A stretch of DNA of 64,000 nt from positions 372,001 through 436,000 of the forward strand of contig CAWDDG010000004.1 in NCBI GenBank assembly GCA_963801065.1. Reading direction: 5' to 3'. The DNA comes from CAWDDG01 sp963801065 (lineage in GTDB: Bacteria; Actinomycetota; Actinomycetes; Jiangellales; Jiangellaceae). Shown here one piece after another: positions 8,621 through 16,866 of the stretch. How positions within the stretch are numbered: position 1 is the stretch's first letter; each line of letters starts with the position of its first letter. The position numbers and the translations under genes were made by a program. The notes below the pieces were generated by a model. It had not been told where the DNA came from. It saw only the letters and a list, made by a program, of their open reading frames with translations, and ran no database searches.

Positions 8621-9304
8621 ATGGCGCAGCAGTTTCCCCCGTCTGCCGGGCCATCGGGGTCCTGGCCGCGCGTGATCGTGAACACGATCAGGCTCGCGCT
8701 TCAGCGCCGCCGGCTCCGGGCAACCACGACCGAGGATCCCGGTAGCCGGCTCCGCGTGGTCTTGGCCACCGCTGTCGGCGTCGGCGTCGTCGGAATCGGC
8801 CTCCTCGCGCTCAGCATGGCGGGCCGCGACTCGCCGCCTGCCGCCGTCCGACCCTCCACGGCGACGATCCCGCCCGCAGGCTCACCCGAACCGACCAGCC
8901 AGCTCTCCTCGGCCGCCGGGGCGTTCGCGAACCGGAGCCAGCAACCCATGTCGCCGGCTCGTGCCGCCGCCGGTGCCGAAATCGCCGCCCGGGACGACAC
9001 CGACGTCTCGGCCGCAGCGGCGACCGTGCTGCGCAGCGGACAGGTCGACGGGCGCGTGCTCGTCGTCCTCGCGTCGCTGGCGGCGGCAGGACAGCTGGCC
9101 GCCGTCGACGTGCCGCGAGACGAAGACGCACGCGACGCAGCAGCGGTCGAACTGGGCGTCGTCGACGTCGACACGGTCCTCGGCTGGCTCGACACGCAGC
9201 CACGGCTCAAACCTGACCACCTGGAGGTGCGTCGCGACGACTCCCTCAGCTATCTCCTGCTCGCGTACGACTCCCCCGAGCCACCTGGCCTCTTCCCGTC
9301 CTGA
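8621..9304 (+). CDS. membrane-anchored protein of unknown function
   Basis: Protein of 227 residues with a positively charged N-terminal cytoplasmic part (about 1-45), one membrane segment (about 46-66, VVLATAVGVGVVGIGLLALSM), a Pro/Ser/Thr linker and an extracytoplasmic alpha/beta domain (about 110-215). No family recognised. It heads a tight run of three surface-related genes (34 bp to the DUF4397 gene, which abuts the sortase gene), so a role at the cell surface together with those products is a reasonable inference. Confidence 0.75.
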   Translation: MAQQFPPSAGPSGSWPRVIVNTIRLALQRRRLRATTTEDPGSRLRVVLATAVGVGVVGIGLLALSMAGRDSPPAAVRPSTATIPPAGSPEPTSQLSSAAGAFANRSQQPMSPARAAAGAEIAARDDTDVSAAAATVLRSGQVDGRVLVVLASLAAAGQLAAVDVPRDEDARDAAAVELGVVDVDTVLGWLDTQPRLKPDHLEVRRDDSLSYLLLAYDSPEPPGLFPS

Positions 9305-9338
9305 CGATCCGTGATCCCTGCTCACCCCTGGAGTTCCT

Positions 9339-10166
9339 GTGATCCGCTCGGCCGTACGTCTCGTCCTCATGTCCCTCGCGATCCTCGCCGGCGCCGCCCT
9401 CGTCGGCCCCGCTGCCCAAGCGGTGCCCGCCGAGGGCTGGATCCGCCTCGCCCATCTGTCCCCGGACACCCCGAAGGTCGACGTCTATCTATCGTCGTTC
9501 GGCCGCGATGACGCGCCGACCGTCCTGCGCGGAGTCGGGTACGGAGTGTTCTCCGACTACCAGCGCGTTCCGGCCGGCTCCTACACCGTCGCCATGCGCG
9601 GCGAAGGTGCACCGGCTACCGACCCGCCCGTCCTGTCGACCACAGTGCAGATCCGCCCGGACTCCGCAGCGACCGTCGCCGGCATGGGCCGCAACGCCGA
9701 CATCCGCCTGGTGACCCTGGAGGACGATCTCGACTCGCCCGGCCCGGGCAAGAGCAAGGTACGGATCATCCAGGCCGCCATGACGGCACCGGTCGTCGAC
9801 GCCGTCGAGGTCGGCGGATCGGCGCTGGTGACGGATCTGGAGTTCACCGACGCCACCGCGTACCAGCCGGTCACGGCCGGACCGACGACCGTGCGGGTAG
9901 GTGCCTCGACTGCGACCGCCGAGCAACCCCTGGACCTGCGCGCCGGCGGCACCTATACGGTCGTCGTCCGCGACCTGGCGGGTGGGCTCGGCATACTTTC
10001 GCTTCAGGACTCGGCAGCGGCTCGACAGATTCCGACGGGCGGCGTCGACGCGGGCTTCGGTGGTGCAGCAGCGGAGCTCTCGGCCCGGTCATGGGTGCTG
10101 GCCGCGATGGCCGTCGGGCTCGTCGCAGTGGTCCTGTTCCGGCTGCCGCGCACCCGGGAGCGCTGA
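9339..10166 (+). CDS. DUF4397-domain surface protein
   Basis: Secreted protein of 275 residues, GTG start. A signal peptide covers about 1-28 (ending AAQA). Two DUF4397-type repeats follow: the first opens GWIRLAHLSPDTPKVDVYLS, the second SKVRIIQAAMTAPVVDAVEV. Each ends in a THR/GAG-type beta segment (VPAGSYTVAM; VTAGPTTVRV). A C-terminal hydrophobic helix (WVLAAMAVGLVAVVLFRL) and an RTRER tail anchor the protein. No LPXTG-type sorting motif was seen before the helix. Its stop abuts the sortase GTG directly, a pairing of DUF4397 with class F sortase that is common in actinobacteria. Confidence 0.88.
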   Translation: MIRSAVRLVLMSLAILAGAALVGPAAQAVPAEGWIRLAHLSPDTPKVDVYLSSFGRDDAPTVLRGVGYGVFSDYQRVPAGSYTVAMRGEGAPATDPPVLSTTVQIRPDSAATVAGMGRNADIRLVTLEDDLDSPGPGKSKVRIIQAAMTAPVVDAVEVGGSALVTDLEFTDATAYQPVTAGPTTVRVGASTATAEQPLDLRAGGTYTVVVRDLAGGLGILSLQDSAAARQIPTGGVDAGFGGAAAELSARSWVLAAMAVGLVAVVLFRLPRTRER

Positions 10167-10826
10167 GTGGCCCGCCACGCGCGACCCGGCCGTCAGCACC
10201 GGCTGTCCGGCCCGGTGCTCGGGCTCCTCGCATCCGGGGCGGCGGCGTTGCTCGCTCTCCCGGCCGCGGCTGCACTCTCGTCGCTGCCTGCTCCAAGTCC
10301 CGGCGACGTGTCGCTGCCCGGGGTTGCACGTCCCGTCTCGGTCACCGACGTCTCGGATGGCGCGGAGGACTCCATACCCCCGAGCACGCCCCGGCGGCTG
10401 GTCATCGACGCCATCGGCCTGGACGCCGATGTCGAGACCGTGAACCTGGCCGGCGACGGCACTCTTGCTACGCCGCGGGACGTCCTGCACGTCGGCTGGT
10501 ACGCGCAGAGCAGCCTGCCCGGCGAGCTCGGGCCTGCGGTCATCGTCGGGCACGTCGACTCCGCGGACGGTCCGGCCGTGTTCGCCCGGCTCGGTGAGCT
10601 CGAGACCGGTGACACCGTCACCGTCGTGGGCGCCGACGGCTCGTCGATCTCGTACACCGTCTCCTCGGTCACCCGGTATCCGAAGGAGTCCTTTCCCATC
10701 GAAGCGGTCTACGGCGGGTCCCCAGAGGCCTCGCTGCGCCTGATCACGTGTGGTGGCCCGTTCGAGAGGGGCACGGGCTACACGGAGAACGTGGTCGTGG
10801 CCGCCGTCGCGGAGGAGGTTGCGTAG
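10167..10826 (+). CDS. class F sortase
   Basis: Transpeptidase-type cysteine enzyme of 219 residues, acting outside the membrane to cleave or attach surface proteins. An N-terminal hydrophobic anchor (about 18-40) is followed by the sortase barrel starting RLVIDAIGLDADVE. The catalytic triad is visible as His in VIVGHVDSADG, Cys in LRLITCGG and Arg in FERGTGYTEN. GTG start with zero spacing after the DUF4397 gene, implying one transcript. No cell-wall-sorting substrate is evident in this operon, so its natural target is unknown. Confidence 0.92.
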   Translation: MARHARPGRQHRLSGPVLGLLASGAAALLALPAAAALSSLPAPSPGDVSLPGVARPVSVTDVSDGAEDSIPPSTPRRLVIDAIGLDADVETVNLAGDGTLATPRDVLHVGWYAQSSLPGELGPAVIVGHVDSADGPAVFARLGELETGDTVTVVGADGSSISYTVSSVTRYPKESFPIEAVYGGSPEASLRLITCGGPFERGTGYTENVVVAAVAEEVA

Positions 10827-10836
10827 TCTCGTTCTC

Positions 10837-11052
10837 ATGTGCCGCAGTATCAAGACCCTACGTGAGCCCTACGCCGAGCACGTGACGGAGGACGACGTGC
10901 GCGCGGCGGCGCTCCAGTATGTCCGCAAGGTCAGCGGGTTCCACGTACCCGCTGCCCACAACGCCGACGCGTTCGGCCTGGCCGTCGACAGCGTCGCCAC
11001 CGCGACCGAGACCCTGCTCGCCCAGCTCGAGGTCAGAGGCGCCCGCCGCTGA
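10837..11052 (+). CDS. DUF2277 family small protein
   Basis: Protein of 71 residues with the DUF2277 signature: MCRSIKTLR start, then AALQYVRKVSGFHVPAAHN and a C-terminal amphipathic helix. Function unknown; it is widely found as an isolated small gene. The ATG at 10837 was chosen because the conserved family begins exactly with MCR-I; it lies 10 bp after the sortase stop, so it may be read from the same transcript. Confidence 0.88.
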   Translation: MCRSIKTLREPYAEHVTEDDVRAAALQYVRKVSGFHVPAAHNADAFGLAVDSVATATETLLAQLEVRGARR

Positions 11053-11147
11053 GGTCCTCGCGCACGAGCACAGAGTTCGCGGCGCGTTTGCTGACACGAC
11101 ACGTGGGGATCGGCCCACGGTGCGACCCGGCGAAGATCGTATGAGCC

Positions 11148-11691
11148 GTGCGGATCGCCCACGTGGCAAACTTCTACGGCCCCCGAAGTGGAGGGCTTCG
11201 CACGGCGATGCACGAGCTCGCCGCGGGCTACCGTCGCGCCGGCTACGAGGTTGTCCTCGTCGTGCCCGGGGCCGCGGACGAGGTCGAGGACACCGCGTAC
11301 GGCCGTCTGGTGAGGGTCGCCGCACCCGAGATCCGCCTGCTGGGCGGCTACCGCGTGATCACCGACCCGGAGCGGGTGACGCGTCTACTCGACGACGAAG
11401 CTCCGGACCGCCTCGAGGTGTCCGACCGGTTCACGTTGCGCGGCCTGGGCTGGTGGGCACAAGCGGCCGGAGTCCCGAGCGTCATGTGGTCGCACGAGCA
11501 TCTGTCCGGACTGCTGCGCCGCTTCGTACCACCCCTCGTGCCGCGGCGCCGGTGTGCTCAAGCTACTCGCCCTACCCGAAGAGCGGCGGCGGTCGGCCCG
11601 CCGACACGCAGAGACGTTTCCCTGGTCCACGACAGTGCGCCGAATGCTCGCCCTGCACTCCGGCGCTGTCGCGGCAGAGGCAGCCGCATGA
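11148..11691 (+). pseudogene. GT4-type glycosyltransferase, large internal deletion
   Basis: The first ~130 codons (GTG start at 11148) encode a normal N-terminal domain: RIAHVANFYGPRSGGLRTAM, later RLEVSDRFTLRGLGWWA and PSVMWSHEHLSGLLRRF. At about 11540 the frame jumps by +1 to a sequence that is the normal extreme C-terminus, GVLKLLALPEERRRSARRHA then ETFPWSTTVRRMLALH, ending in TGA 11689-11691. Roughly 190-200 residues holding the whole nucleotide-sugar domain are missing. The original TGA overlaps the ATG of the next gene (ATGA), so the old coupling is still visible. In the N-terminal frame translation would read straight into the SGNH gene in frame. Confidence 0.8.
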
Positions 11692-12533
11692 CCCTCGTCG
11701 CTGTCAGCGAGCCGCCGGCCCTCACATCTGAGCCGACACTGCGGTTCGTCGCGCTCGGAGACTCGACCACGCTCGGGGTCGGAGACGTCTGCCCACCCGG
11801 CCGTTGCGCCGGATGGGCAGCACGGTTGTGCGAAGCACTGGACGCTGCAGCACCGGGAGGTGGCTGCGTACTGGCCAACCTTGCCCGCAACGGGGCACGC
11901 GCGGCGCACGTCCGCCACGACCAGTTGCCTTGGGCGCTGGCAATTCGCCCGCACCTGGCGTCCGTCGTCGTGGGCGGCAACGACGTACTGCGCGGCGACT
12001 TCGCCGCGGCCAAGATCGGTGCCGACATCGGCATCGTGGTGCGCGAGCTGCGCGCCGCGGGCGCGACCGTGCTCATGGCCACCATGCCGCGGCCGGGTCA
12101 GGCGGTCCCATTACCACGGGCCCTTGCGAAGGTGCTGGCGGCCCGGATCGGGGACCTCAACCGGGTCTACCGTCGACTCGCCGTCGCCCACGGCGCCGTG
12201 CTGCTCGACCTGGCTACGCACCCTGCGGCGACCACACGCACTGCCTGGCACATCGACGGCATCCACCCGAGCGTCACCGGACACAGGCTGCTTGCGGAGG
12301 GTTTCGCCGGCCTCCTCCGCGTTGCGGGCTGGCCGGTCGGCCCTGTCGTTTCCTCCGTGCCGGCGCCGGTCGACACGGCTCACCAGCTGGCGTGGCTGGT
12401 GCGGCACGGCACTCCATGGCTGGCCAAGCGGTCGCTGGACCTCGTTCCCACGCTGGCGTGGCTCATGGCACGCCAGGTGCTGCACGACTGCATCGCCTCG
12501 GTCGGAGAGCGAGGGGCGGCAAGGCATCGGTAG
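11688..12533 (+). CDS. SGNH/GDSL-type hydrolase
   Basis: Serine esterase/acyl hydrolase of 281 residues. Catalytic blocks: FVALGDSTTLGVGD (block I Ser), ANLARNGARAAHV (block II), VVVGGNDVLRG (block III Asn) and DGIHPSVTGHRLLA (block V Asp-His). No signal peptide. ATG at 11688 overlaps the stop of the decayed glycosyltransferase, which in related genomes commonly precedes an SGNH hydrolase; the substrate may be an acylated glycan or lipid made by the lost partner. Its 3' end overlaps the convergent EamA gene by 71 bp. Confidence 0.9.
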   Translation: MTLVAVSEPPALTSEPTLRFVALGDSTTLGVGDVCPPGRCAGWAARLCEALDAAAPGGGCVLANLARNGARAAHVRHDQLPWALAIRPHLASVVVGGNDVLRGDFAAAKIGADIGIVVRELRAAGATVLMATMPRPGQAVPLPRALAKVLAARIGDLNRVYRRLAVAHGAVLLDLATHPAATTRTAWHIDGIHPSVTGHRLLAEGFAGLLRVAGWPVGPVVSSVPAPVDTAHQLAWLVRHGTPWLAKRSLDLVPTLAWLMARQVLHDCIASVGERGAARHR

Positions 12534-13461
12534 CCCTGGGATCGGCCGGGTGTGAGCCGTCCTTGTGAACGGCAACGCCAGCCACGACCAACGTGACGCC
12601 CGCGATCTCCGCCGGCGTCGGGATCTGGGTGAGCACGATGACGCCGATGACGGTGGCGGTGGCCGGAAGCAACGACACGAGTAGCGCGTAGGTGCCACGC
12701 CGGAGCCGGGCCATTGCGAGCTGGTCGCACACGTACGGGATGACCGAGGACGAGATGCCGACGCCGACACCCGCAGCGAGCAAGGCGATATCGGTGAATG
12801 CCGGCGTCGCCTGGGCGACGCCGAGCGGAAGGGCGACGACCGCGGCGACGAGCATCGCGAGGGCGAGCCCGTCGATCCCACTCATCGCCGGGCTCTGGGC
12901 GACGCGGTGCCCGAGCACGATGTATGCAGCGAAGAGCACGGCGTTTGCCGCCGCGAACGCCAAGCCGACCGGCTCACCTGCCAGATGAACGTCGGTGAGC
13001 AGGTAGACGCCGGCTGCTGCGAACACCAGCGCAGCCACGTTCCGGCCGGTCCGCGTGGCGAGAGCCGCGAGCATGATCACCGGGACGAACTCGATCGCCG
13101 CCACGGTGCCCAGCGCCAGCCTGTCGATGGCCAGGTAGAAGCATGCGTTCATGACCGCGAGCACGCCGCCCCAGCAGAGCAGTAGCCGTCTGCTTGGGAC
13201 GTCGAGCTTTCTCCACACGCGCCAGGGCCGTCGCCACACGGCGAAGACGACGGCCGCCGCCGCGATCCGCAGCCAGGCCACCCCCAGTGGCTCGATCCGC
13301 GCGAAGAGCAGGACCGCGAACGCGGGGCCGAGGTAATGGAAAACGGCGCTGACGACGAAGTACGCATGCGGCGGGACACGCTCAGCAGCAAGTCTGCTCC
13401 GTGCGGTCGACGCCACTGTGACCACACGTCTACGGTAGGAAACCCAAGCGGCACTGGCCAT
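12463..13461 (-). CDS. EamA-family (RhtA-like) transporter
   Basis: Integral membrane protein of up to 332 residues with about ten membrane helices arranged as two EamA repeats. Recognisable parts are YFVVSAVFHYLGPAFAVLLF, the FYLAIDRLALGTVAAIEFVP block and the second-repeat ISSSVIPYVCDQLAMARL; this pattern is that of inner-membrane amino-acid/metabolite exporters such as threonine exporter RhtA. A GTG near codon 29 (just before PPHAYFVV) may be the real start. Divergent from an Lrp/AsnC regulator only 26 bp away, which suggests that the regulator controls this exporter, possibly in response to an amino acid. Confidence 0.9.
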   Translation of the reverse strand: MASAAWVSYRRRVVTVASTARSRLAAERVPPHAYFVVSAVFHYLGPAFAVLLFARIEPLGVAWLRIAAAAVVFAVWRRPWRVWRKLDVPSRRLLLCWGGVLAVMNACFYLAIDRLALGTVAAIEFVPVIMLAALATRTGRNVAALVFAAAGVYLLTDVHLAGEPVGLAFAAANAVLFAAYIVLGHRVAQSPAMSGIDGLALAMLVAAVVALPLGVAQATPAFTDIALLAAGVGVGISSSVIPYVCDQLAMARLRRGTYALLVSLLPATATVIGVIVLTQIPTPAEIAGVTLVVAGVAVHKDGSHPADPRATDALPPLALRPRRCSRAAPGVP

Positions 13462-13487
13462 GAGACATCGACGGATGGAGGGCGGTC

Positions 13488-14009
13488 ATGCCTACGGGTC
13501 GAGAAACAGAAGGGGCTACGGGCCTTCAGAACGGAAGCTCTCTCCTCGATCCGGTCAACGTCCGCCTCCTTTCGCTGCTCGGGACGGACCCGCGCCAGAG
13601 CATGTCGCAGCTGGCCCGCCGGCTGGGCGTGTCGCCGCCGACGGCGCGGGAGCGGGTGCGCCGTCTCGAGGACGCCGGCGTGATCCGTGGCTACAGGGTC
13701 GACATCGACCCAGCGGCGATCGGCCTTCCGGTGGCCGCGTGGGTCCGGCTGCGGCCAGGTCCCGGCCAGATGAGCCGGATCGCCGAGCTCGCCCAAGACA
13801 CGCCGCAGGTGGTGGAGTGCCACCGCGTCTCCGGGGAGGACTGCTTCCTGATGAAGATCCACGTGCCGGCGATCGCCGATCTCGAGGCGATCCTCGACCG
13901 GTTCCTCCTCCACGGCCAGACCACCAGCTCGTTCGTCGTCTCCAGCCCGGTGCCCCCCAGGCCGGTGCCTCTTCCGAACCTGTCCCGGCGTCCAGGGGCA
14001 TCGGCGTGA
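13488..14009 (+). CDS. Lrp/AsnC family transcriptional regulator
   Basis: DNA-binding regulator of 173 residues. N-terminal winged helix about 18-75 (NVRLLSLLGTDPRQSMSQLA then RRLGVSPPTARERVRRLEDA) and C-terminal RAM-type ligand domain about 85-155 (AAWVRLRPG, VVECHRVSGEDCFLMKIHV). It is divergently placed against the EamA exporter and overlaps the MBL hydrolase start by the GTGA junction, so control of both export and its own operon is likely. The effector cannot be named from sequence. Confidence 0.92.
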   Translation: MPTGRETEGATGLQNGSSLLDPVNVRLLSLLGTDPRQSMSQLARRLGVSPPTARERVRRLEDAGVIRGYRVDIDPAAIGLPVAAWVRLRPGPGQMSRIAELAQDTPQVVECHRVSGEDCFLMKIHVPAIADLEAILDRFLLHGQTTSSFVVSSPVPPRPVPLPNLSRRPGASA

Positions 14010-14857
14010 ACCTGTGGACGGAGGTCGCGGACGGCGTCTTCCAGCGGCGCTATGACCCGCTGGACGTGAGCGTCTGCGTCGTTCGTGGTTCCGACGGTCT
14101 GCTCGTGGTCGACACCCGGTCGTCGCACCGGGAGGCCGACGAGATCCGTGCCGATCTTCGCGCCTTCGGTGACCAGCGGGTCCGCTGGGTCGTGAACACA
14201 CATGCCCATTTCGACCACTGTTTCGGCAACCACCGCTTCGCGCCGGACTCCGACATCGGTGCGCCGATCTACGGCCACAAGCGGGTGCCCGCCCACCTGG
14301 CCGAGTACGAGACGCCGATGCTGGCCGAGTGGATCGTCCAGGGCCTCGAGCCTGCGACCGACTGGCGAGAGGTCGTCATCACACCGCCGACCGTGCTGGT
14401 CGGCGACCACGCGACGCTCGAGCTCGGAGAACGCCCAGTGGAGCTCGTCCACCTCGGCCGGGGCCATACGGACAACGACCTCCTGGTGCATGTACCCGAT
14501 GCCGACACATGGCTGGTCGGCGATCTCGTCGAGGAGTCGGGGCCGCCGATGTACGGGTCCGGATGCTTCCCGTTGGAGTGGCCCGGCACCGTCGGAGCAC
14601 TGCGCTCACGCATCGGCGACGATGCCACGCTCGTCCCCGGCCACGGCGCAGCGGTGGGACCGGCATTCGTTGCCGACCAGCACGCCGCGATACGGAGCGT
14701 CGCCGACCTGATCCGTGAGCTGCACGCGGCGGGCGTACCCGCCGACCGAGCGCTCGACGAGGGCGGAGACAGGTGGCCGCTCCCGCGAGACGCCCTGGCC
14801 TCGGCGGTGTCCACGGGTTATCGGCACCTCGACGCCGGTGCCGCACGGCCCAGATAG
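14006..14857 (+). CDS. MBL-fold metallo-hydrolase
   Basis: Metallo-beta-lactamase-fold hydrolase of 283 residues. The zinc motif HxHxDH appears as NTHAHFDHCFGNH; further ligands are in VHLGRGHTDNDLL, WLVGDLVEESGPP and LVPGHGAAVG. The GTG start at 14006 overlaps the Lrp stop (GTGA), so it is translationally coupled to the regulator. Similar proteins hydrolyse thioesters, lactones or beta-lactam-like compounds; no substrate can be assigned. A strong hairpin (14882-14917) follows its stop. Confidence 0.9.
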   Translation: MNLWTEVADGVFQRRYDPLDVSVCVVRGSDGLLVVDTRSSHREADEIRADLRAFGDQRVRWVVNTHAHFDHCFGNHRFAPDSDIGAPIYGHKRVPAHLAEYETPMLAEWIVQGLEPATDWREVVITPPTVLVGDHATLELGERPVELVHLGRGHTDNDLLVHVPDADTWLVGDLVEESGPPMYGSGCFPLEWPGTVGALRSRIGDDATLVPGHGAAVGPAFVADQHAAIRSVADLIRELHAAGVPADRALDEGGDRWPLPRDALASAVSTGYRHLDAGAARPR

Positions 14858-14881
14858 GACTGGTCGTCGGCTGCGGACCGC

Positions 14882-14917
14882 CCTCGGTCGTGCGGCTTCG
14901 AGGCCGCATGACCGAGG
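14882..14917. terminator. bidirectional hairpin between convergent genes
   Basis: A 15-bp stem (14882-14896 with 14903-14917, one G-U-compatible mismatch) around a TTCGAG loop sits between the MBL hydrolase stop and the stop of the minus-strand small secreted protein. There is no T-run, as is usual for actinobacterial terminators. It could serve both converging transcripts. Confidence 0.7.
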
Positions 14918-14934
14918 CGTGCACGGCTGTCGGG

Positions 14935-15291
14935 TCAGATAGCTGACGAGGAGGGCTCCCCTCCGGCGGTCGACCCGCCATCCGGCTCTGGGCAGTCCTC
15001 ACCGCTGCGAGCCGGGGCGCGCGAGTCGCGGTCCGCCGGGGCGCGCGAGTCGCGATCCGCCGGGGCGCGCGAGTCGCGATCCGGCGGCTGCTCCGTCGAG
15101 CCGTTGCCTTCTGTGGTCCCTTCGGAGGTGGAGCTGTCCGAGCCAGTGGACGAGCCTTCGTCGGCGTTGGCCACACCCGAGAACCCCAGCGCGAGTCCGC
15201 CCAGAGCCCCCGCTATGGCAAGTCCGAGGGCCGTGCCTCGCCGGACGCGTCGGTCATCACCGGATGCACGGTCGTCGGTCGCGATGTCCAT
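14935..15291 (-). CDS. small secreted/low-complexity protein with DRDSRAPA repeats
   Basis: Protein of 118 residues, no known family. A cationic N-terminus (DDRRVRRG) and hydrophobic stretch (TALGLAIAGALGGLALGFSG, about 20-40) ending in VANA look like a signal peptide. The mature part is acidic and Ser/Thr/Gly-rich and contains three exact copies of the octapeptide DRDSRAPA, encoded by 24-bp tandem repeats at about 15010-15085. It lies just downstream of the histidine kinase operon on the same strand but 90 bp apart. Composition suggests a disordered exported peptide or cell-wall spacer; function unknown. Confidence 0.65.
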   Translation of the reverse strand: MDIATDDRASGDDRRVRRGTALGLAIAGALGGLALGFSGVANADEGSSTGSDSSTSEGTTEGNGSTEQPPDRDSRAPADRDSRAPADRDSRAPARSGEDCPEPDGGSTAGGEPSSSAI

Positions 15292-15381
15292 CTCGTTCTC
15301 CCTTCCGGCACACGCACGTTGCGCGGCCGATTCCCCAGGTTGGTCGGCCTGCCTGGCCGCTAGCTGTGCCCGGGCTTGCAG

Positions 15382-16866
15382 TCACCTGTGAATCTCTGCG
15401 CCGACTGGCACCGGTCGGACCGGTAGCGTCACTGTGAAGCTGGTCTCACCCGGCCTGCTCGCGACGTCGATGCGACCGTGATGCGCGGCGATGACGGCCG
15501 CCACGATCGCCAGACCGAGGCCTGTACTGCCAGCCGCGCGAGAACGCGATGTGTCACCGCGAGCGAAGCGCTGGAACAGGAGTGGGCGCACTGCAGCAGG
15601 GATCCCCGGACCGTCGTCTGTGACGACGAGGCCGATCTCGTCGCCTTCACGGTGCAAACCCATGACGACGGTGCTGCCGGAGGGCGTGTGGGTCCGCGCG
15701 TTCGCGAGCAGGTTCGCCACGACCTGGTGCAGCCGGGCCGGATCTCCGGGCACCACGACGGCGTCGTCGGGAAGGTCGAGTAGCCAGGTGTGATCGGGCC
15801 CGGCCACCCGCGCATCGCTGACGGCGTCGACGATGAGCAGCGACAGGTCGACGGGCTGACGGTCGAGCGGCCGGCCAGCGTCGAGCCGGGCCAGCAGCAG
15901 GAGGTCCTCGACGAGGGCTGTCATGCGCTCGGCCTCGGACTCCACCCGGCCCATGGCGCGCACGATGTCGGGCGGGGCGTTCTGCCGACTCCGGTGGGTG
16001 AACTCCGCGTAGCCGCGGATCGCGGCCAGCGGCGTCCGGAGCTCGTGGCTGGCGTCGGCGACGAACTGGCGAACCTGGAGCTCACTCTCGTGGCGAGCCG
16101 TCAACGCATTGCCGACGTGGCCGAGCATCCGGTTCAAGGCCGCACCTACCTGCCCGACCTCGGTGTTCGGATCTGTGTCGATGTCCGGAACCCGCTCGGC
16201 GAGCGCGACCTCGCCACGATCCAGCGGCAGCTCGGAGACCCGGCTGGCAGTGGCAGCCACTCGTCGCAGCGGCCGCAGGGTGAGCCGGATGATGGCCCGC
16301 CCGGCGAAGGCCGCTGCCGCGATCCCGGCAGCCGCCACGCCGGCCTCGACGGCGACGAAACGGTAAAGCGTCGCCTGCATGGAGTCCAGCGGGAGACCGG
16401 TCAGGAGAACGTCGCCGTTCGGGGTCTCGTCGGCCACGACCCGGTAGTCACCCAGGCCCTCGACGGCGACGGTGTGCGGTTCCCCGTCGGTCGGCACGGT
16501 GGTCAGGGCGTTCTTCCCTGCTGCGGTCATGCCCTGTACATCGCCGGAGTCGTCGAGCACGCCGGCGGCGGCGACGTCACCCCCGACGAGGCGGGCGCCG
16601 AGCGTTCCGGCCGCCGTCCCACGAGCGTCCAGGAACGCCAGATCTTCGGGCAGTTCTAGTCCGCGCCCTGGGAGTCCGTCAGCGGGCGGTGCACTGACGG
16701 ACCGGTCGCTCGCCGCCTCGAGCTGTGCGTCCACGCGGTCGAGCAGCCATGCCCGCAGGACCAGAGCCGACACTACGCACACGACCGCGCAGACCGCTGT
16801 GAGCAACGCCATCACGACGACCAGCAGCCGACCTCGAAGCGACCACCCGGCCATCCGGCGCCTCAT
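15382..16866 (-). CDS. two-component sensor histidine kinase
   Basis: Membrane sensor kinase of 494 residues. Order: TM1 (about 14-42), extracytoplasmic sensor region (about 43-165), TM2 (about 168-195), HAMP (about 196-255), HisKA with the phospho-accepting His274 in DASHELRTPLAAIRGYAEF, and HATPase_c with N box VVANLLANARTHTP and G boxes VTDDGPGIP and STGLGLAIVAA. Its ATG overlaps the response regulator stop (ATGA), so the pair is coupled and is cotranscribed. The signal sensed is unknown; architecture resembles TrcS/MprB-type actinobacterial kinases. Confidence 0.95.
   Translation of the reverse strand: MRRRMAGWSLRGRLLVVVMALLTAVCAVVCVVSALVLRAWLLDRVDAQLEAASDRSVSAPPADGLPGRGLELPEDLAFLDARGTAAGTLGARLVGGDVAAAGVLDDSGDVQGMTAAGKNALTTVPTDGEPHTVAVEGLGDYRVVADETPNGDVLLTGLPLDSMQATLYRFVAVEAGVAAAGIAAAAFAGRAIIRLTLRPLRRVAATASRVSELPLDRGEVALAERVPDIDTDPNTEVGQVGAALNRMLGHVGNALTARHESELQVRQFVADASHELRTPLAAIRGYAEFTHRSRQNAPPDIVRAMGRVESEAERMTALVEDLLLLARLDAGRPLDRQPVDLSLLIVDAVSDARVAGPDHTWLLDLPDDAVVVPGDPARLHQVVANLLANARTHTPSGSTVVMGLHREGDEIGLVVTDDGPGIPAAVRPLLFQRFARGDTSRSRAAGSTGLGLAIVAAVIAAHHGRIDVASRPGETSFTVTLPVRPVPVGAEIHR

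Noticed and set aside
15010..15085. Regular 24-bp repeats that could suggest a CRISPR array
   Set aside because: Repeats are contiguous, in frame and encode DRDSRAPA; there are no unique spacers and no cas genes.
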